This document shows positions 10,091 through 19,125 of a DNA stretch of 20,003 nt, one piece after another. The position numbers were made by a program, and so were the translations under genes. This DNA comes from Gnetum montanum. Lineage: Eukaryota; Streptophyta; Gnetopsida; Gnetales; Gnetaceae. The notes under the pieces were generated by a model. That model ran no database searches and was not told the DNA's origin. It worked only from the letters and a program-made list of their open reading frames with translations. The DNA is taken from the NCBI GenBank assembly GCA_015680685.1, contig MNCI01008727.1:288911-308913 (forward strand), read 5' to 3'. The stretch's first letter is position 1, and the number at the start of each line of letters is the position of its first letter.

Positions 10091-11500
10091 CCTATGAAGG
10101 TCATCCTTTAGCATGATGTAGAAGTCTATGTCATGACCAAGAAATTGGTGATAATGGTAAAAGCAATCTAATTTGAAGTACCTAGGCATTTTAAGATCAT
10201 TCTTCGTTACTTAAGTATGGTTCTTGGCTATTTCACATAGCTGCTCATGTTTCTTTCAAGTGGTTTCAGTCATTTGTTTGTATTGCATGTGTCCACTCTT
10301 TAACAATTAGACTAGCAACTTAGATGGTTTCATAGGTAATTTTGTGTACTTACTAGGATCTTTCATTTCAAAATTTGGTTTAGTAGTTGTTGATGTGATG
10401 GCCCCAAAGGTTGATGGTTGGTTATTGCAGTCATTAGTGGGTGGCTTGGGTGGGTTAGATTTTGGCCCCTAGCTTGTGGTCTTTGATTCTTTAGTTACAT
10501 TTTCTATGGTTGTATTGTTTTGTTTGCTCTTTTCGTTATCTCTCCAAGCATGTTGATTCTTATATGCTACAAAGGCTAGATCATGACTAGCCTCTATAGC
10601 ATCCTTTATGTTTTTCATATAGGAAAATGCTTGGCTAAGGGACCATAGGTCAAGAGAATAAAGTTTTGACTTGATGAAGTCATTCACAACCCCCTTGAAT
10701 ATGGCCAAAAGGTGGGCTTCAGCTATGGGCTTTGGTATTTCGTTTAGCAGTTCATTCCATCACTGGATGAACTTTTATATGGGTTCTAGAACTCCTTGCT
10801 TAACCTTCATGAGTTGGTCAAGCATAGTGTCAGGCTTCAAGTTATACTTGAAGTAGTTGACAAACTGGGGTATCAAGTCTTCTAAAAAGGATATAGCTCC
10901 TCTAGGTAATGTGCAATATTAATTAAGTACTTTCCTAGTTAAAGACATAGGGAAAATCCTTATGATGGTATGAGGCCATGGCTTCAAGAGTAAGTACTCA
11001 AATCGAAAGGTAATAAAGTGAGCATTGGGATCATCTTCTACATTATACTTACTAAATTAGGGAATAGGAATAGTAGGAGGAAGTATCAAGGGTGGGACTA
11101 TAGGACTAATGGGATCATCTTGGTAAAAATTCATAATTTTCATAGTTTGTGAAGTAGAGGCTTTAAGCCTCTTCAATTTCTCTGTTAGGTCCTAAATCAT
11201 CTAGAAGGCTTGATCTAAGCCCTATGGTGGCCCTGTTGGATATGGAGCTTGCACATATGGTTGTGGCATCTATTGTGAGGCTTGTGGCCATACTATGGAT
11301 TGCAAGATGGAAGAAAGGGGTTGTGTTATGGTCATAGCTTGTTGGCCAAATAAAGAAAAAGATGACCATGCCAATACATGAGACAAAAATGGGAAAAAGG
11401 GAGTGTGTGAACCTTGAGTTACTTAGGGTCCCATGGGGAATCCCACATTGGTAGTTAATGGGTTGGTGATGGTGAAAAACACTATTAATGGCTACACAGA
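10091..11500 (-). pseudogene. gag: decayed Ty3/gypsy Gag (capsid plus zinc-knuckle relic)
   Basis: On the minus strand from about 11495 down, one frame gives a Pro/Gln-rich N-terminus, then DLTEKLKRLKAST. Next comes the classic plant gypsy capsid series: FSKYNVEDDPNAHF (about 11060-11015), FPMSLTRKVLN (about 10955-10920), FVNYFKYNLKPDT (about 10865-10830), KFIQ-WNELLN and the LAIFKGVVNDFIKSKL segment near 10708. A Cys/His relic of the CFYHYHQFLGHD type at about 10165-10120 stands where the 'CxxH...GHD..C' knuckle normally lies. In-frame stops are mostly TAG/TAA at likely Gln sites. Gag would package RNA into virus-like particles. Its 5' part runs up to the nested element's left LTR at 11,701. 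Confidence 0.75.
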
Positions 11501-11695
11501 TTAAGACTGTGTAACAAATGGAATTAACAAATTATAGGCAATTATGACATTATTTAAGTTTGATGAGTGGCTATGACTAGTGTGGAACTAGCCATGGTAG
11601 GGTAGGAGGGAGTGGAAGATGGCAATACCATGCCCAAGAAGAACATAAAGACATTAGATTAAGGCATTGTAACTTTAGGTAATGTTTGTTGGAAC

Positions 11696-11700
11696 AATCT
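11696..11700 (+). repeat. left target-site duplication AATCT
   Basis: Five bases directly before the 5' LTR (TGATGA...). They match the right flank AATCC at 17942-17946 in four of five positions; the one difference is T against C, as expected from deamination. Five bases is the usual Ty3/gypsy duplication length. Confidence 0.6.
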
Positions 11701-11797
11701 TGATGAACTACAATATCATGACCGTGATATTGCATCCATGATATCGAAGCCTTTCACACAATATCAAGTATCCGATATTGGGACCTGCGTCATTGCC

Positions 11798-11805
11798 TAT
11801 AAATA
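11798..11805 (+). promoter_or_regulatory. TATA box of the 5' LTR (TATAAATA)
   Basis: TATAAATA preceded by GCC occurs at the same relative place in both LTRs (17180-17187 in the other). This is where U3 would drive transcription, with R starting some 25-35 bases downstream. Confidence 0.65.
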
Positions 11806-11972
11806 AGAGGTGGGTGCACTTGGTTTTGGAAGTTAGTCTTAGTTCCTTATCCAAACTCTTACCTTTTCCCTTTTCCAGAGATAGAATTATTTTTGAGTAC
11901 CCGCAGTAGGAGTCATAAAGTGCATGGATCTTTATTCGAGCATTGTGTACTTGAGCACACCTTGTATACAAC

Positions 11973-11978
11973 AATAAA
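11973..11978 (+). terminator. LTR polyadenylation signal AATAAA
   Basis: AATAAAGA lies about 175 bases after the TATA box, inside the expected R region. The other LTR has AATAAAGA at 17374, about 194 bases after its TATA. Correspondence between the two LTRs supports it. Confidence 0.5.
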
Positions 11979-12522
11979 GACAAACTTTGCGATAAACCTT
12001 GTAGCATTAAGAATAGATTAATTAATGTTAATTACTATTACTTAATATTTTCCTTAGTTAATTAATGTTCTCTCTCTCACCCTACAACTCTCCTAAGTAA
12101 GCACACTTAGTATGACCACTTCAAGCATGCGTGTAATGCTTCATAATCTAGTAACAATTAGCATTTGGTAATCCTAGTAGTGTTGCACTAGTTCAGGATG
12201 TGTATGACAAGTGAGAACAAATACTGGTGTTAGGACTAGTTAAAGCATAGTTAAGAAGTTAAATTAAATTACTTACTTGGTTATCTGTCTCCTCCCTTTG
12301 TAGCACTAGGACATAAAAATATAAAAGCCATTAAAATCATATACCTCAAGTTTACTTAACCATACAATTGTGTCATACAAGTAAGCTTTAGAAGATAATG
12401 ATTGACTAACCCATCCTTGTTCCACAATGGCACATAAGCACTTAGTCCTTGATATTCAACTAGATCATGCGTGTACGCTCGTATTCGTATGGTTGGGTGT
12501 AGGGATACCTCGTCGCTCATCA

Positions 12523-12540
12523 TGGGCGTCATTGCCATGG
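12523..12540 (+). other. primer-binding site resembling the tRNA-Asp type
   Basis: TGGGCGTCATTGCCATGG starts immediately after the TCATCA end of the 5' LTR. It matches the known Tat/Athila tRNA-Asp primer site (TGGCGCCGTTGCCGGGG) except for one inserted base and a few differences, three of them C-to-T or G-to-A. Its position fixes the LTR end independently of the LTR-LTR comparison. Confidence 0.6.
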
Positions 12541-12651
12541 ATGGTGCTAGTTATTTAGATTAGTTATACCATACATTTCATATAGTATATTAACAATATA
12601 TCTTTCAAAGAAAGAAATTAAATTCAATTAAGTCACACACAATTCACAACA

Positions 12652-14944
12652 ATGTCTCTTTCACAAGATAGTGATAACGCAACAGCTAGCGAGGAAATTC
12701 ATTGGGAAACCAATGAAGAAGTTTGGAGTACTCAATCTTATGTAGGAGTTTTATATGTTCATATAAACCCTAAAGATACTCAAGGACTTTTTTCATCCAA
12801 CTCAGACACCCTTAGTGAAGATGGGGCATCCCATGGAACAAGGGGGCCCATAAGGCCTAGGACCTTCTCAATAGTTAACAAGGATTTATCCAAGGATGAT
12901 TGGAAGACCTAAAAAAGTCATGAAGAGTCTTCCAGTTCTTTCTCTTCCTCTACTCCTTCAACATCAAGTCATGGCACAGATGACAGTCTTTCAAGGGGTC
13001 GGTGTAGAAATAAAAATCAAGCCCACAAGCAAAGTTAGAAATGCCAACATGAACAAAGACAACATCGTCCCAACTCTCAAACTCATAACCTACCTAGTGA
13101 CAATGAGCCCCTACTAGCCACTAAGAGCCTAATGCATATACAAGAGGTTGTTCGAATATCCTGCAAGCATCGTAAGGAAAGTTGTCTACCTAGGCTTGAT
13201 TTCAATAATTTTTCCAAATTTTTAGGAGGCGATGATTTAGATTTGCAACATCATCTACAAGCCTTTCATGATGCCTGTGTATAGAAAAATATTGATAACG
13301 GGTGGAAAAAACTTAAGCTCTTTTCTATGACACTCTTTGGCCATGTAAAAGTATGGTACAGGTCCTTAAGACCAAAATCAATTTGATGTTGGCTGACAAT
13401 GGTAGAACTCTTCAATGAAATATATCAAGCCTATGCAAGAGTGTCAACCTTGAGGAAAAAAAATCCAAGAGTGGAAATAACCACAACATGAACCCTTGAA
13501 AATGGCCTTAGAAAGATATTATGCATTAATAAACAATTTCCTAGGCCATGGATTTTTTGAGGAAAGGCTAATGTACCACATCATGAATGGGCTTCGTAAT
13601 GAAACAAGGCAGACCCTAGGGATGTATGCCCAAGGTCAACTATACGAGCTATGAATGCACCAACTCCAAGAGCTTATTAAGCAAGTAGCAAAAGAACAAG
13701 GAGAAATGGATAAATGGGAAAATATTGAAAGCTCTCAATAGGACCAAAATCTTAAATTATCAAAGGTCCATGATCATGAAGAGGAGAAATCAACTCACCT
13801 CAAGGAGGTGGAATCATCTTTGCTAATACTATAATCACTAGATGAAATTGAGGCAAAGATCAAGAATATGATGGAATGGATGCATGAAAAATGTGGAGAA
13901 TATGCCAACATTATTAGAGGTAGAACCATGATGAACCAAGAAATAGGATAGAACACCACTAGACAATCAGAAAGAAGGGTTGAAGAGAATAAGGATAAGA
14001 ACTCAATTGCTAATCATACATATCAATGTAATGTTTTCCTATATAATCACCCCAAAGGTCAATGCCCAATCTCATCATATTTACATGAACATTGGGGAAG
14101 AATGTTACATCCAAAGTTCATACAAAAATACTGTGTTCAATCACAATGGAAAAAATCCCGATCGTGGGGGAAGCCACCCCCAAACCAGTTACACCCTTCC
14201 TATCATCCGAACCCAAGTGCTTATCAAGTCTAACATCCTGTTTCACCAACCGAGTTAACGTCCTCTATCTCACCACATTATTATCATTCTCCTCAATACT
14301 ATCAACCCATATCCTATCCAACATGATCACCACCTCATGTGCCTTACACTTCTCCTTACCATCAATATTCTAATCCTTCGCCTCCTTCTACATCACCACC
14401 AATTGTACTAGAAGGTTTTGCACCATAGCACCAACTCATGAACATTACTTGTGTTTCTATTGTCAAAAGTAATGGAAACCCTTCACAACATTGAAGGCAT
14501 CCCTTCTTTAGATACAACTATAGGAAGAGGCAGCACAATTCCAAGACCACTACATTTTCCAACTCAGCACAAGTCCAACACTGTGGTGCATCTTTTTCCT
14601 CAAACCCAATGCCTTGTGTTACCTTATTAGGGACTATGGGGCCCAATGAATATAGCAATGTAGGGAGACATACCAATCCTTTCATACCATCTTACAGTCA
14701 TGGATGCTATAGTGGGTCAACTCCTTATTAATTAACCTCATCTTCTAACTTACCACACTATGTCAACTTTAATACAATGTGTGCACCCAAATTTGGGTAC
14801 ATTCCAACCACAACATAAAAAGACACCTAGTGGTTTGGATATGACCAAGTCCCAATATTTCCAAAAGGCATGGATCCAACCTTTCCATTTATTAATTCTA
14901 GCTATGATCAAAATTTTAGTTATGGGGGATATCCTCCATTCTAA
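12652..14944 (+). pseudogene. gag: Gag of the nested LTR element, decayed, ~760 codons
   Basis: The ATG at 12652 (MSLSQDSDNATASEE) opens a Ser-rich, acidic N-terminus. The capsid region starts near 13195 with LDFNNFSKFLGGDDLDLQ and HLQAFHDACV. It continues with KLKLFSMTLFGHVKVWYRSL, VELFNEIYQAYARVSTLRKK, and, after a frame change, ALERYYALINNF and MYHIMNGLRNETRQTLGMYAQGQ, the usual order for gypsy capsid. One extra base in the A-run 13456-13463 shifts the frame; after it the frame holds to 14944 with no net indel. A Cys/His piece (YQCNVFLYNHPKGQC, about 14020) may be a zinc-knuckle relic. The C-terminal ~240 residues are rich in Pro, Tyr, Ser and Asn. About 16 in-frame stops are present. The terminal TAA at 14942 may itself be a lost CAA, adding a few codons. 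Confidence 0.75.
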
Positions 14945-15004
14945 CAAACAAAATTAATAAATGTTTTTCCTTTTCTTTAATTTTATAATTTTTTATTTTC
15001 CAAT

Positions 15005-15090
15005 TTTTCATCTTTTAATTTGTTGTTTTATCTTTTAATTTGATGTTTTATCTTTTTATTTATTATTTTGTCTTTTTATCTTTTTATGAG
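15005..15090 (+). repeat. T-rich tandem repeat, ~20-bp unit (TTTTATCTTTTAATTTGTTG)
   Basis: About four units starting near 15005, 15025, 15046 and 15066, just after the gag stop. The first two are nearly identical; later ones drift (ATCTTTTTATTTATTA, GTCTTTTTATC). Confidence 0.65.
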
Positions 15091-15542
15091 TAATCTCACC
15101 TATGAATAAAACACTCATGTGACTCATTGGTTGAGGTGTTGTTCTATGCTATCAAGTCTCAGGTGACTAATTACTTGGATAGTGAGCCCATCACATCCAC
15201 CCAGCCATTCTATTAATAAGAGGTTCTACTTTGGGTACGATGATATTCTTAACAACATTAAAACTTAAAGTAATTTTGTGCTCATTATACCTAGAGCGAA
15301 GAAGGATGGACCAAGATGGAATGACCAGGGTGTGACATCAAGGGGACTTGTGGATTCTCTTTGGTAACATCTCTAGGAGTTACCATGTAGCCTGGGTGTA
15401 CTAAGATCCTTGTAGATCTAACAAAAAATGGGAGTAATAGTAATAAAGGCACTCAGAAAAAACCCAATGCTATTCTAGGGGATCCCACTAGAAAGACATG
15501 CACCTATACCTGAAGGTAGGCGGCTTCTCTGGATTAGGCGTC

Positions 15543-15577
15543 AAAAAAAAAGAAGAAAAGAGAGAGAAAAAAGTGTG
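15543..15577 (+). repeat. purine-only tract
   Basis: About 35 bases of uninterrupted A and G (AAAAAAAAGAAGAAAAGAGAG and onward). It lies 1.4 kb before the 3' LTR. It could be an internal (central) polypurine tract for plus-strand priming or simple slippage-derived sequence; nothing here decides between them. Confidence 0.45.
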
Positions 15578-16021
15578 CCAAAGTGGCCAAGAAAAAAGTG
15601 ACAAAAAGATCAAGACAAGTGTGCTAGAAATTTCCAATCACTTCTCCTGTAAACAAAATTCCATGTGATTGTACGCCTTGCTGTCATGATGCTCTTATGG
15701 TTGTCCATCATTGGATGAAACAATGCAATGTCACTAATCATAGGAATGGACTTGGTCTTGATTTTGGAGTGACAGGCTAATGACACATTAATCACATCCT
15801 ACACTCAAGATTCATTGTGCCTAAGGGCAGTTACCTCATGTCCCAATCTCTGCAATCCCTTCTACAATTCACCTCATCTCGTTGTTCATGTATTTGTGAC
15901 TCATGTATTATGTAGTATTGAATGCATACCTCATCACGGTAGTATTAACATGTGTGTGTTTTGTTGCATCGATGTAGATCACATTTAACCCTTCTAGTGC
16001 CTACGGACATTTTAAGGTGTG

Positions 16022-16078
16022 GTTACGTAAGTGCATTATAGGTTGGAACCTGCTTTGGGGAGGACCCACTTACGTAAC
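16022..16078. repeat. perfect 12-bp inverted repeat, 33-nt loop
   Basis: GTTACGTAAGTG (16022-16033) is exactly complementary to CACTTACGTAAC (16067-16078). The loop contains GGTTGGAACC, which can form a small stem of its own. Each arm holds the palindrome TTACGTAA with an ACGT core, a CpG-containing sequence kept in both arms despite strong CpG loss around it. Confidence 0.75.
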
Positions 16079-16391
16079 TTTTGTAATTTGTACTTGTTGT
16101 ACACCACCACATTATTCTATACCCTCTGAGTACTTCATTGTCAAATCTATTCTTTCCTTTGTCATTATTTTGTCAAATGTTCCTCAAAACCATTACATGT
16201 GATTTTATGTGTCACCTAAACAAACCAGGTTTAACATTAAACTTTTAGGGCAACTTCATTGAAAAATATTTCTAACTCTAAAATCACACTAAGTAAAGAA
16301 TTCAACATTTATTTAAGGTAATGAGTAAGGTATGAAATAATTGAAATTCTTTCAATAACCTTACTAATAATTGATCTTTGTATGATTATAG

Positions 16392-16847
16392 ATGACCCCT
16401 AAAAGAGGACAATAAGGAGGACCTTCTTAAGGTGCAACTGAATGCCCAGGGGGAGGCAAAGACCAAGGACCTCATGTAGAAAATGAAAAGCAAGAGGAAA
16501 AATCATTCAGCATCCATCAAGGACCTCTTGTTACTACATAATCTAGCCAAGAAAAAGGTGGAGAGGTCATGGCCCAAGCCTATGAAGAGGAATGACAACT
16601 ATTTGCAGCATGGCATGTCAAGGCTACTCAAGTGTTCTCGCAACTACCATGTCCATGGAAAGTGCCAACTCCATCAAACATTGGAACATCAACATGGATG
16701 ACTCATAATCCTTAGATAGAAGAGGAGAAACATCAGGCGCTTCTTCAATGGTATTAATCTCAAAGCCTGGAGCACAAGATAAGGGGAAGAGACCCATGGA
16801 GGAGCCACCACCACCAAGAACCACATGAGTTCCAATAAATTTTGTAA
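16392..16847 (+). pseudogene. ORF2 of the nested element, unknown protein, ~150 codons
   Basis: The frame starts ATG ACC CCT AAA AGA GGA at 16392, right after an acceptor-like ATTATAG. It can be read in a single frame to a TAA at 16845. It begins MTPKRGQ and includes CPGGGKDQGPHVENEKQEE, GGEVMAQAYEEE and QLFAAWHVKATQVFSQLPC. Seven internal stops (five TAA, one TGA, one TAG) all sit where Gln or Arg would fit, and there is no net indel. Tat/Athila elements often carry an extra ORF between integrase and the 3' LTR, sometimes made from a spliced RNA; this matches by position. I recognise no domain and see no clear membrane segment of the kind expected for an envelope protein. Confidence 0.5.
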
Positions 16848-16998
16848 TTTTGTGTCCATGTCCAAATTTTTTTATATTCAACTCTCCACTGTGGCATGGA
16901 TAAATTTCTAGTTAGTCAATAATCCCATACCTATCCACTATGTAATCAGTTGAACTTGTTCCTCACTTTCTTTGACTTGAAGATGTGTTGTTATTCAG
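16848..16998 (+). other. short non-coding stretch before the polypurine tract
   Basis: Sequence between ORF2 and the 3' LTR with no coding signal; it includes TTCTTTGACTTGAAGATGTG, close to the polypurine tract. Confidence 0.3.
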
Positions 16999-17000
16999 TT

Positions 17001-17009
17001 GTGGGGGTA
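17001..17009 (+). other. polypurine tract before the 3' LTR (GTGGGGGTA)
   Basis: A G-rich run, GTGGGGGTA, ends exactly where the 3' LTR begins (TGATGAATCATGG at 17010). This is the expected place for the plus-strand priming site. It is short and interrupted by T, in keeping with decay. Confidence 0.5.
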
Positions 17010-17941
17010 TGATGAATCATGGTTTTCCAAGTGTTGGTATCAGACTATCGAACCCCTAATATTAGGTACAAGATATTAGGTTTAATGAGTCTCAATATCA
17101 GACTCCCAATATCGAGTACGCAATATCGCGGCCTAGCTAATGATATCAAATACACAATATTGTGGTTCCTGTGTAAGCCTATAAATACCACATTTTTGCA
17201 CACAAGAAAGTAATAAGTTTTAGAATCAATTAGTCGATAGTTTTAGCTAGAAGTTAGTTTTCAGTTTTAGTTCTTCTCAACCATTTCTCCTCGTGCATGC
17301 CCGCACTATGATGATTGTAATTGTACAACACCTTTATTCGAGTGTGACGTACTTGGACATGCACATGACCAGAAATAAAGATCAACATTACTTCATCATT
17401 GAAGCATTCACTTAGTTTAATTATTTAATTTCTTTCTTAATTAATACTTCTCTACCCTCAACTCCTATTAAACGTAGAATGAGTACGACTTAATCATGAG
17501 CATTTAAGTGTGACTACTTGGTAACCCAGTAGTGTACTGAGGATTTATGCTTGGTAATCCCAGTAGTAGTCATGCACGAGGTCCAAGATGTGTATGGATG
17601 ATTAAGGAATGGATGCTTATCACACTTAGGTTAGTTTAGACTCTCTCCTTCCATGTCCTATTAGCTTAGCTCTCTCTCTCCCTTTTTTCTCCTAGCTTAA
17701 TTAAAGTTATTTTCCATTGCCTCCAGGAGTAGCACTAGGTTAGAAACCACATCACACATCTCACTATAAACTAAACCATACATGAGAAAGTAAATACTAG
17801 TACAGGTGGGAACACAGCAAACTGCAATCATCAAGTAACTATCTAGATACCACAACTAGCCCATCTACGGAGTTTGACCAGATCATGCATGAAACACTCG
17901 TATTCGTATGGTTGAGTGTTGGGGTACCTCGCCACTCATCA
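17010..17941 (+). repeat. 3' LTR (932 bp)
   Basis: It starts TGATGAA and ends CACTCATCA, aligned with 11701-12522. TATA is at 17180-17187, AATAAA at 17374-17379, and the shared block AGATCATGCATG...CTCGTATTCGTATGGTTG is near the end. Its U3 has extra short repeats built on CAATATC and TATCAGACT (17039 and 17096, 57 bases apart), which explains much of its greater length. Confidence 0.8.
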
Positions 17942-17946
17942 AATCC
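17942..17946 (+). repeat. right target-site duplication AATCC
   Basis: Directly follows the TCATCA end of the 3' LTR and matches AATCT at 11696-11700 apart from the last base. Confidence 0.6.
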
Positions 17947-18388
17947 CCTCAAAATGTTTTTAGGCTTATATTCTACCTTACATTCATTCTCCTCTTCCTG
18001 TTGTTCCTTGAAGCTATGCTTGTCATCCTTCTCCTCCATCACAATCAATTGGACCAAGATGTCGGCACAAACATTATTGAGGGATATTTGGTCATACAAG
18101 GAAGGGATATGCTCCTTCCCATCCTAGTGTATGAGTTCAAAATTTCTCTTGGCTTCTACTTCCACTCTGGAATAAGCATGCCAACCTACAATTTAGCACA
18201 AATAAAGTTATGAAGATCTTCATTTATGAATGCAAAATTAGGAATTTCCCCTGTAAGCCTCAAATATTGCCTACATTTGATGATAGTAGGGTCTTTGCAA
18301 TCATAAACCCTCATGGCTTGTTGGATAGAACCTTCACCAATGAGGGTGAAGGGCAACTTGGTGGACTATTGAAAAAATATGGTTGTTG
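17942..18388 (-). pseudogene. unrecognised decayed coding fragment, split by the nested element
   Basis: On the minus strand, after an acceptor-like TTTTCAG (18395-18389), one frame gives LPFTLIGEGSIQQAMRVYDC, YLRLTGEIPNFAFINEDLHN and VGMLIPEWK. A frame change near 18130-18150 leads to FELIHQDG, IPSLYDQISLNNVCADILVQ, then an acidic Glu/Lys-rich stretch ending KPKNILRG at the LTR border. Stops are again TAG or TAA at likely Gln sites. If the nested element and one target copy are removed, the frame continues into 11695-11610 for about 17 codons before a TAA and can be followed further. It may be the N-terminal part of the minus-strand gypsy Gag region or a separate gene. I cannot name it. Confidence 0.4.
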
Positions 18389-18898
18389 CTGAAAATGGCT
18401 TAAAATAGGCAATAAATTATAAAAAAAAAGTAAATTTCAATGAATGTAATTCAAAAACATTTAAAAGGAAGCAAAATTGACTAAAAATAAAGTACTTACT
18501 AAAATTAGTAAGTGGAGAGTAAGTGGGGTTTACCTCTTTACCAAAAATGAAAAGTTGGAAACATTGGTATTAAGCCTTACCCACATTGGGTATGGTAGGG
18601 GAGAAGGAACATGGATGAGATAATGGGAATCTAATCCTTTCTATTCCAACATTGATGGGGGAACAGGCTAAAAACCAAAGTGAAAAGTTGGTTTTTTTCA
18701 CTAAAACTGGTCTTAGCTTAGAAAAATGGGGGAAAGCTAACTTCTAGATGTTTGGTAATTTCTAGAAGGGCCACACCACTAACTTTAGAAGCTAAAAAAT
18801 ATTGAAATTGGTAGCAAAAAGGAAAAGGGGAAAGGTTTCAATGCTAACTTTGGACTGAAAAATTCACAACAGTTGGTTTGAAAAGTCACCACCAAACC

Positions 18899-19125
18899 AT
18901 CTGCAACTTCCACACTATAGTTTTGGTCATAGGAGGAAAGGGGTAGCATTGATCTTTTGGGAGTTTTGATGGGATGCCAATGTTGGCCTTGAAATTCATA
19001 AAAACTTAAACACCTACAACTTCCACAGTGGGCTTTGATTGTAGAGGGAAATGGGTTGCAACATTGGGTTTCGAAGCTTTCAAATTTTTTAATGTCAAAA
19101 TTGAAAATTTTTGCAACAAAAGGTA
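18899..19125. repeat. diverged two-copy ~113-bp tandem duplication
   Basis: The order CTGCAACTTCCACA - GTTTTGGTCATAGGAGG - AAAGGGGTAGCATTGATC at 18901 is mirrored by CTACAACTTCCACAG - GCTTTGATTGTAGAGGG - AAATGGGTTGCAACATTGG at 19014. The offset is about 113 bases, with many substitutions. Confidence 0.5.

Larger units (their letters stand above)
11701..12522 (+). repeat. 5' LTR (822 bp)
   Basis: It begins TGATGAACTAC and ends CGCTCATCA, a perfect six-base inverted terminus (TGATGA/TCATCA). It aligns with 17010-17941 through several shared blocks: GCCTATAAATA, CTTTATTCGAG, the AATAAAGA polyadenylation signal, TTGGTAATCC..AGTAGT, and GTATTCGTATGGTTG.GTGT.GGG.TACCTCG near the end. Its U3 is about 70 bp shorter than that of the 3' copy, because the TATA box lies at LTR position 98 rather than 171. 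Confidence 0.8.
14945..16391 (+). other. interior spacer of the nested element where pro-pol would be; no gene
   Basis: No frame longer than about 60 codons and no protease, reverse transcriptase or integrase motif. It holds an AT-rich 20-bp repeat (15005-15090), a polypurine tract (15543-15577) and a perfect inverted repeat (16022-16078). A Lys-rich stretch encoded around 15543-15620 comes only from the purine run. Either pol was deleted long ago or this family never carried it. Confidence 0.55.
11701..17941 (+). mobile_element. non-autonomous, gag-bearing LTR retrotransposon (Ty3/gypsy type, tRNA-Asp PBS)
   Basis: In order: 5' LTR 11701-12522, primer-binding site 12523-12540, gag 12652-14944, a non-coding spacer with AT-rich repeats and a purine tract, ORF2 16392-16847, a polypurine tract before 17010, and 3' LTR 17010-17941. 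The LTRs begin TGATGAA and end TCATCA, and are flanked by AATCT/AATCC. No protease, reverse transcriptase, RNase H or integrase motif was found in the 4.49-kb interior, so movement would have needed enzymes from another element. The tRNA-Asp-like primer site is characteristic of the Tat/Athila branch, and an extra ORF next to the 3' LTR also fits that branch. LTR divergence is high by eye, so the insertion is old. Both flanks are minus-strand decayed coding sequence, so the insertion is nested. Confidence 0.8.

Noticed and set aside
8485-11500. Complete autonomous gypsy element on the minus strand
   Set aside because: Only gag and protease motifs were found. No reverse transcriptase (YxDD), RNase H or integrase signature lies left of 8,490, and no LTR pair was seen.
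13980-14373. Two overlapping plus-strand frames inside gag
   Set aside because: Both are either out of frame with the capsid-tail reading or only a piece of it. The frame that carries the Gag motifs from 13,490 to 14,944 is different from the 13980 one and better supported.
15543-15620. Lys/Arg-rich peptide (KKRRKERERKK) as a nuclear-localisation tail
   Set aside because: It derives from a pure purine tract, with no continuing frame on either side.
17036-17046. TGGTATCAGAC, which resembles the initiator-Met tRNA primer site (TGGTATCAGAGC)
   Set aside because: It lies 26 bases inside the start of the 3' LTR rather than just after an LTR end, and part of it recurs at 17096 as an internal U3 repeat. 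The true primer-site position (12523) has a tRNA-Asp-like sequence.
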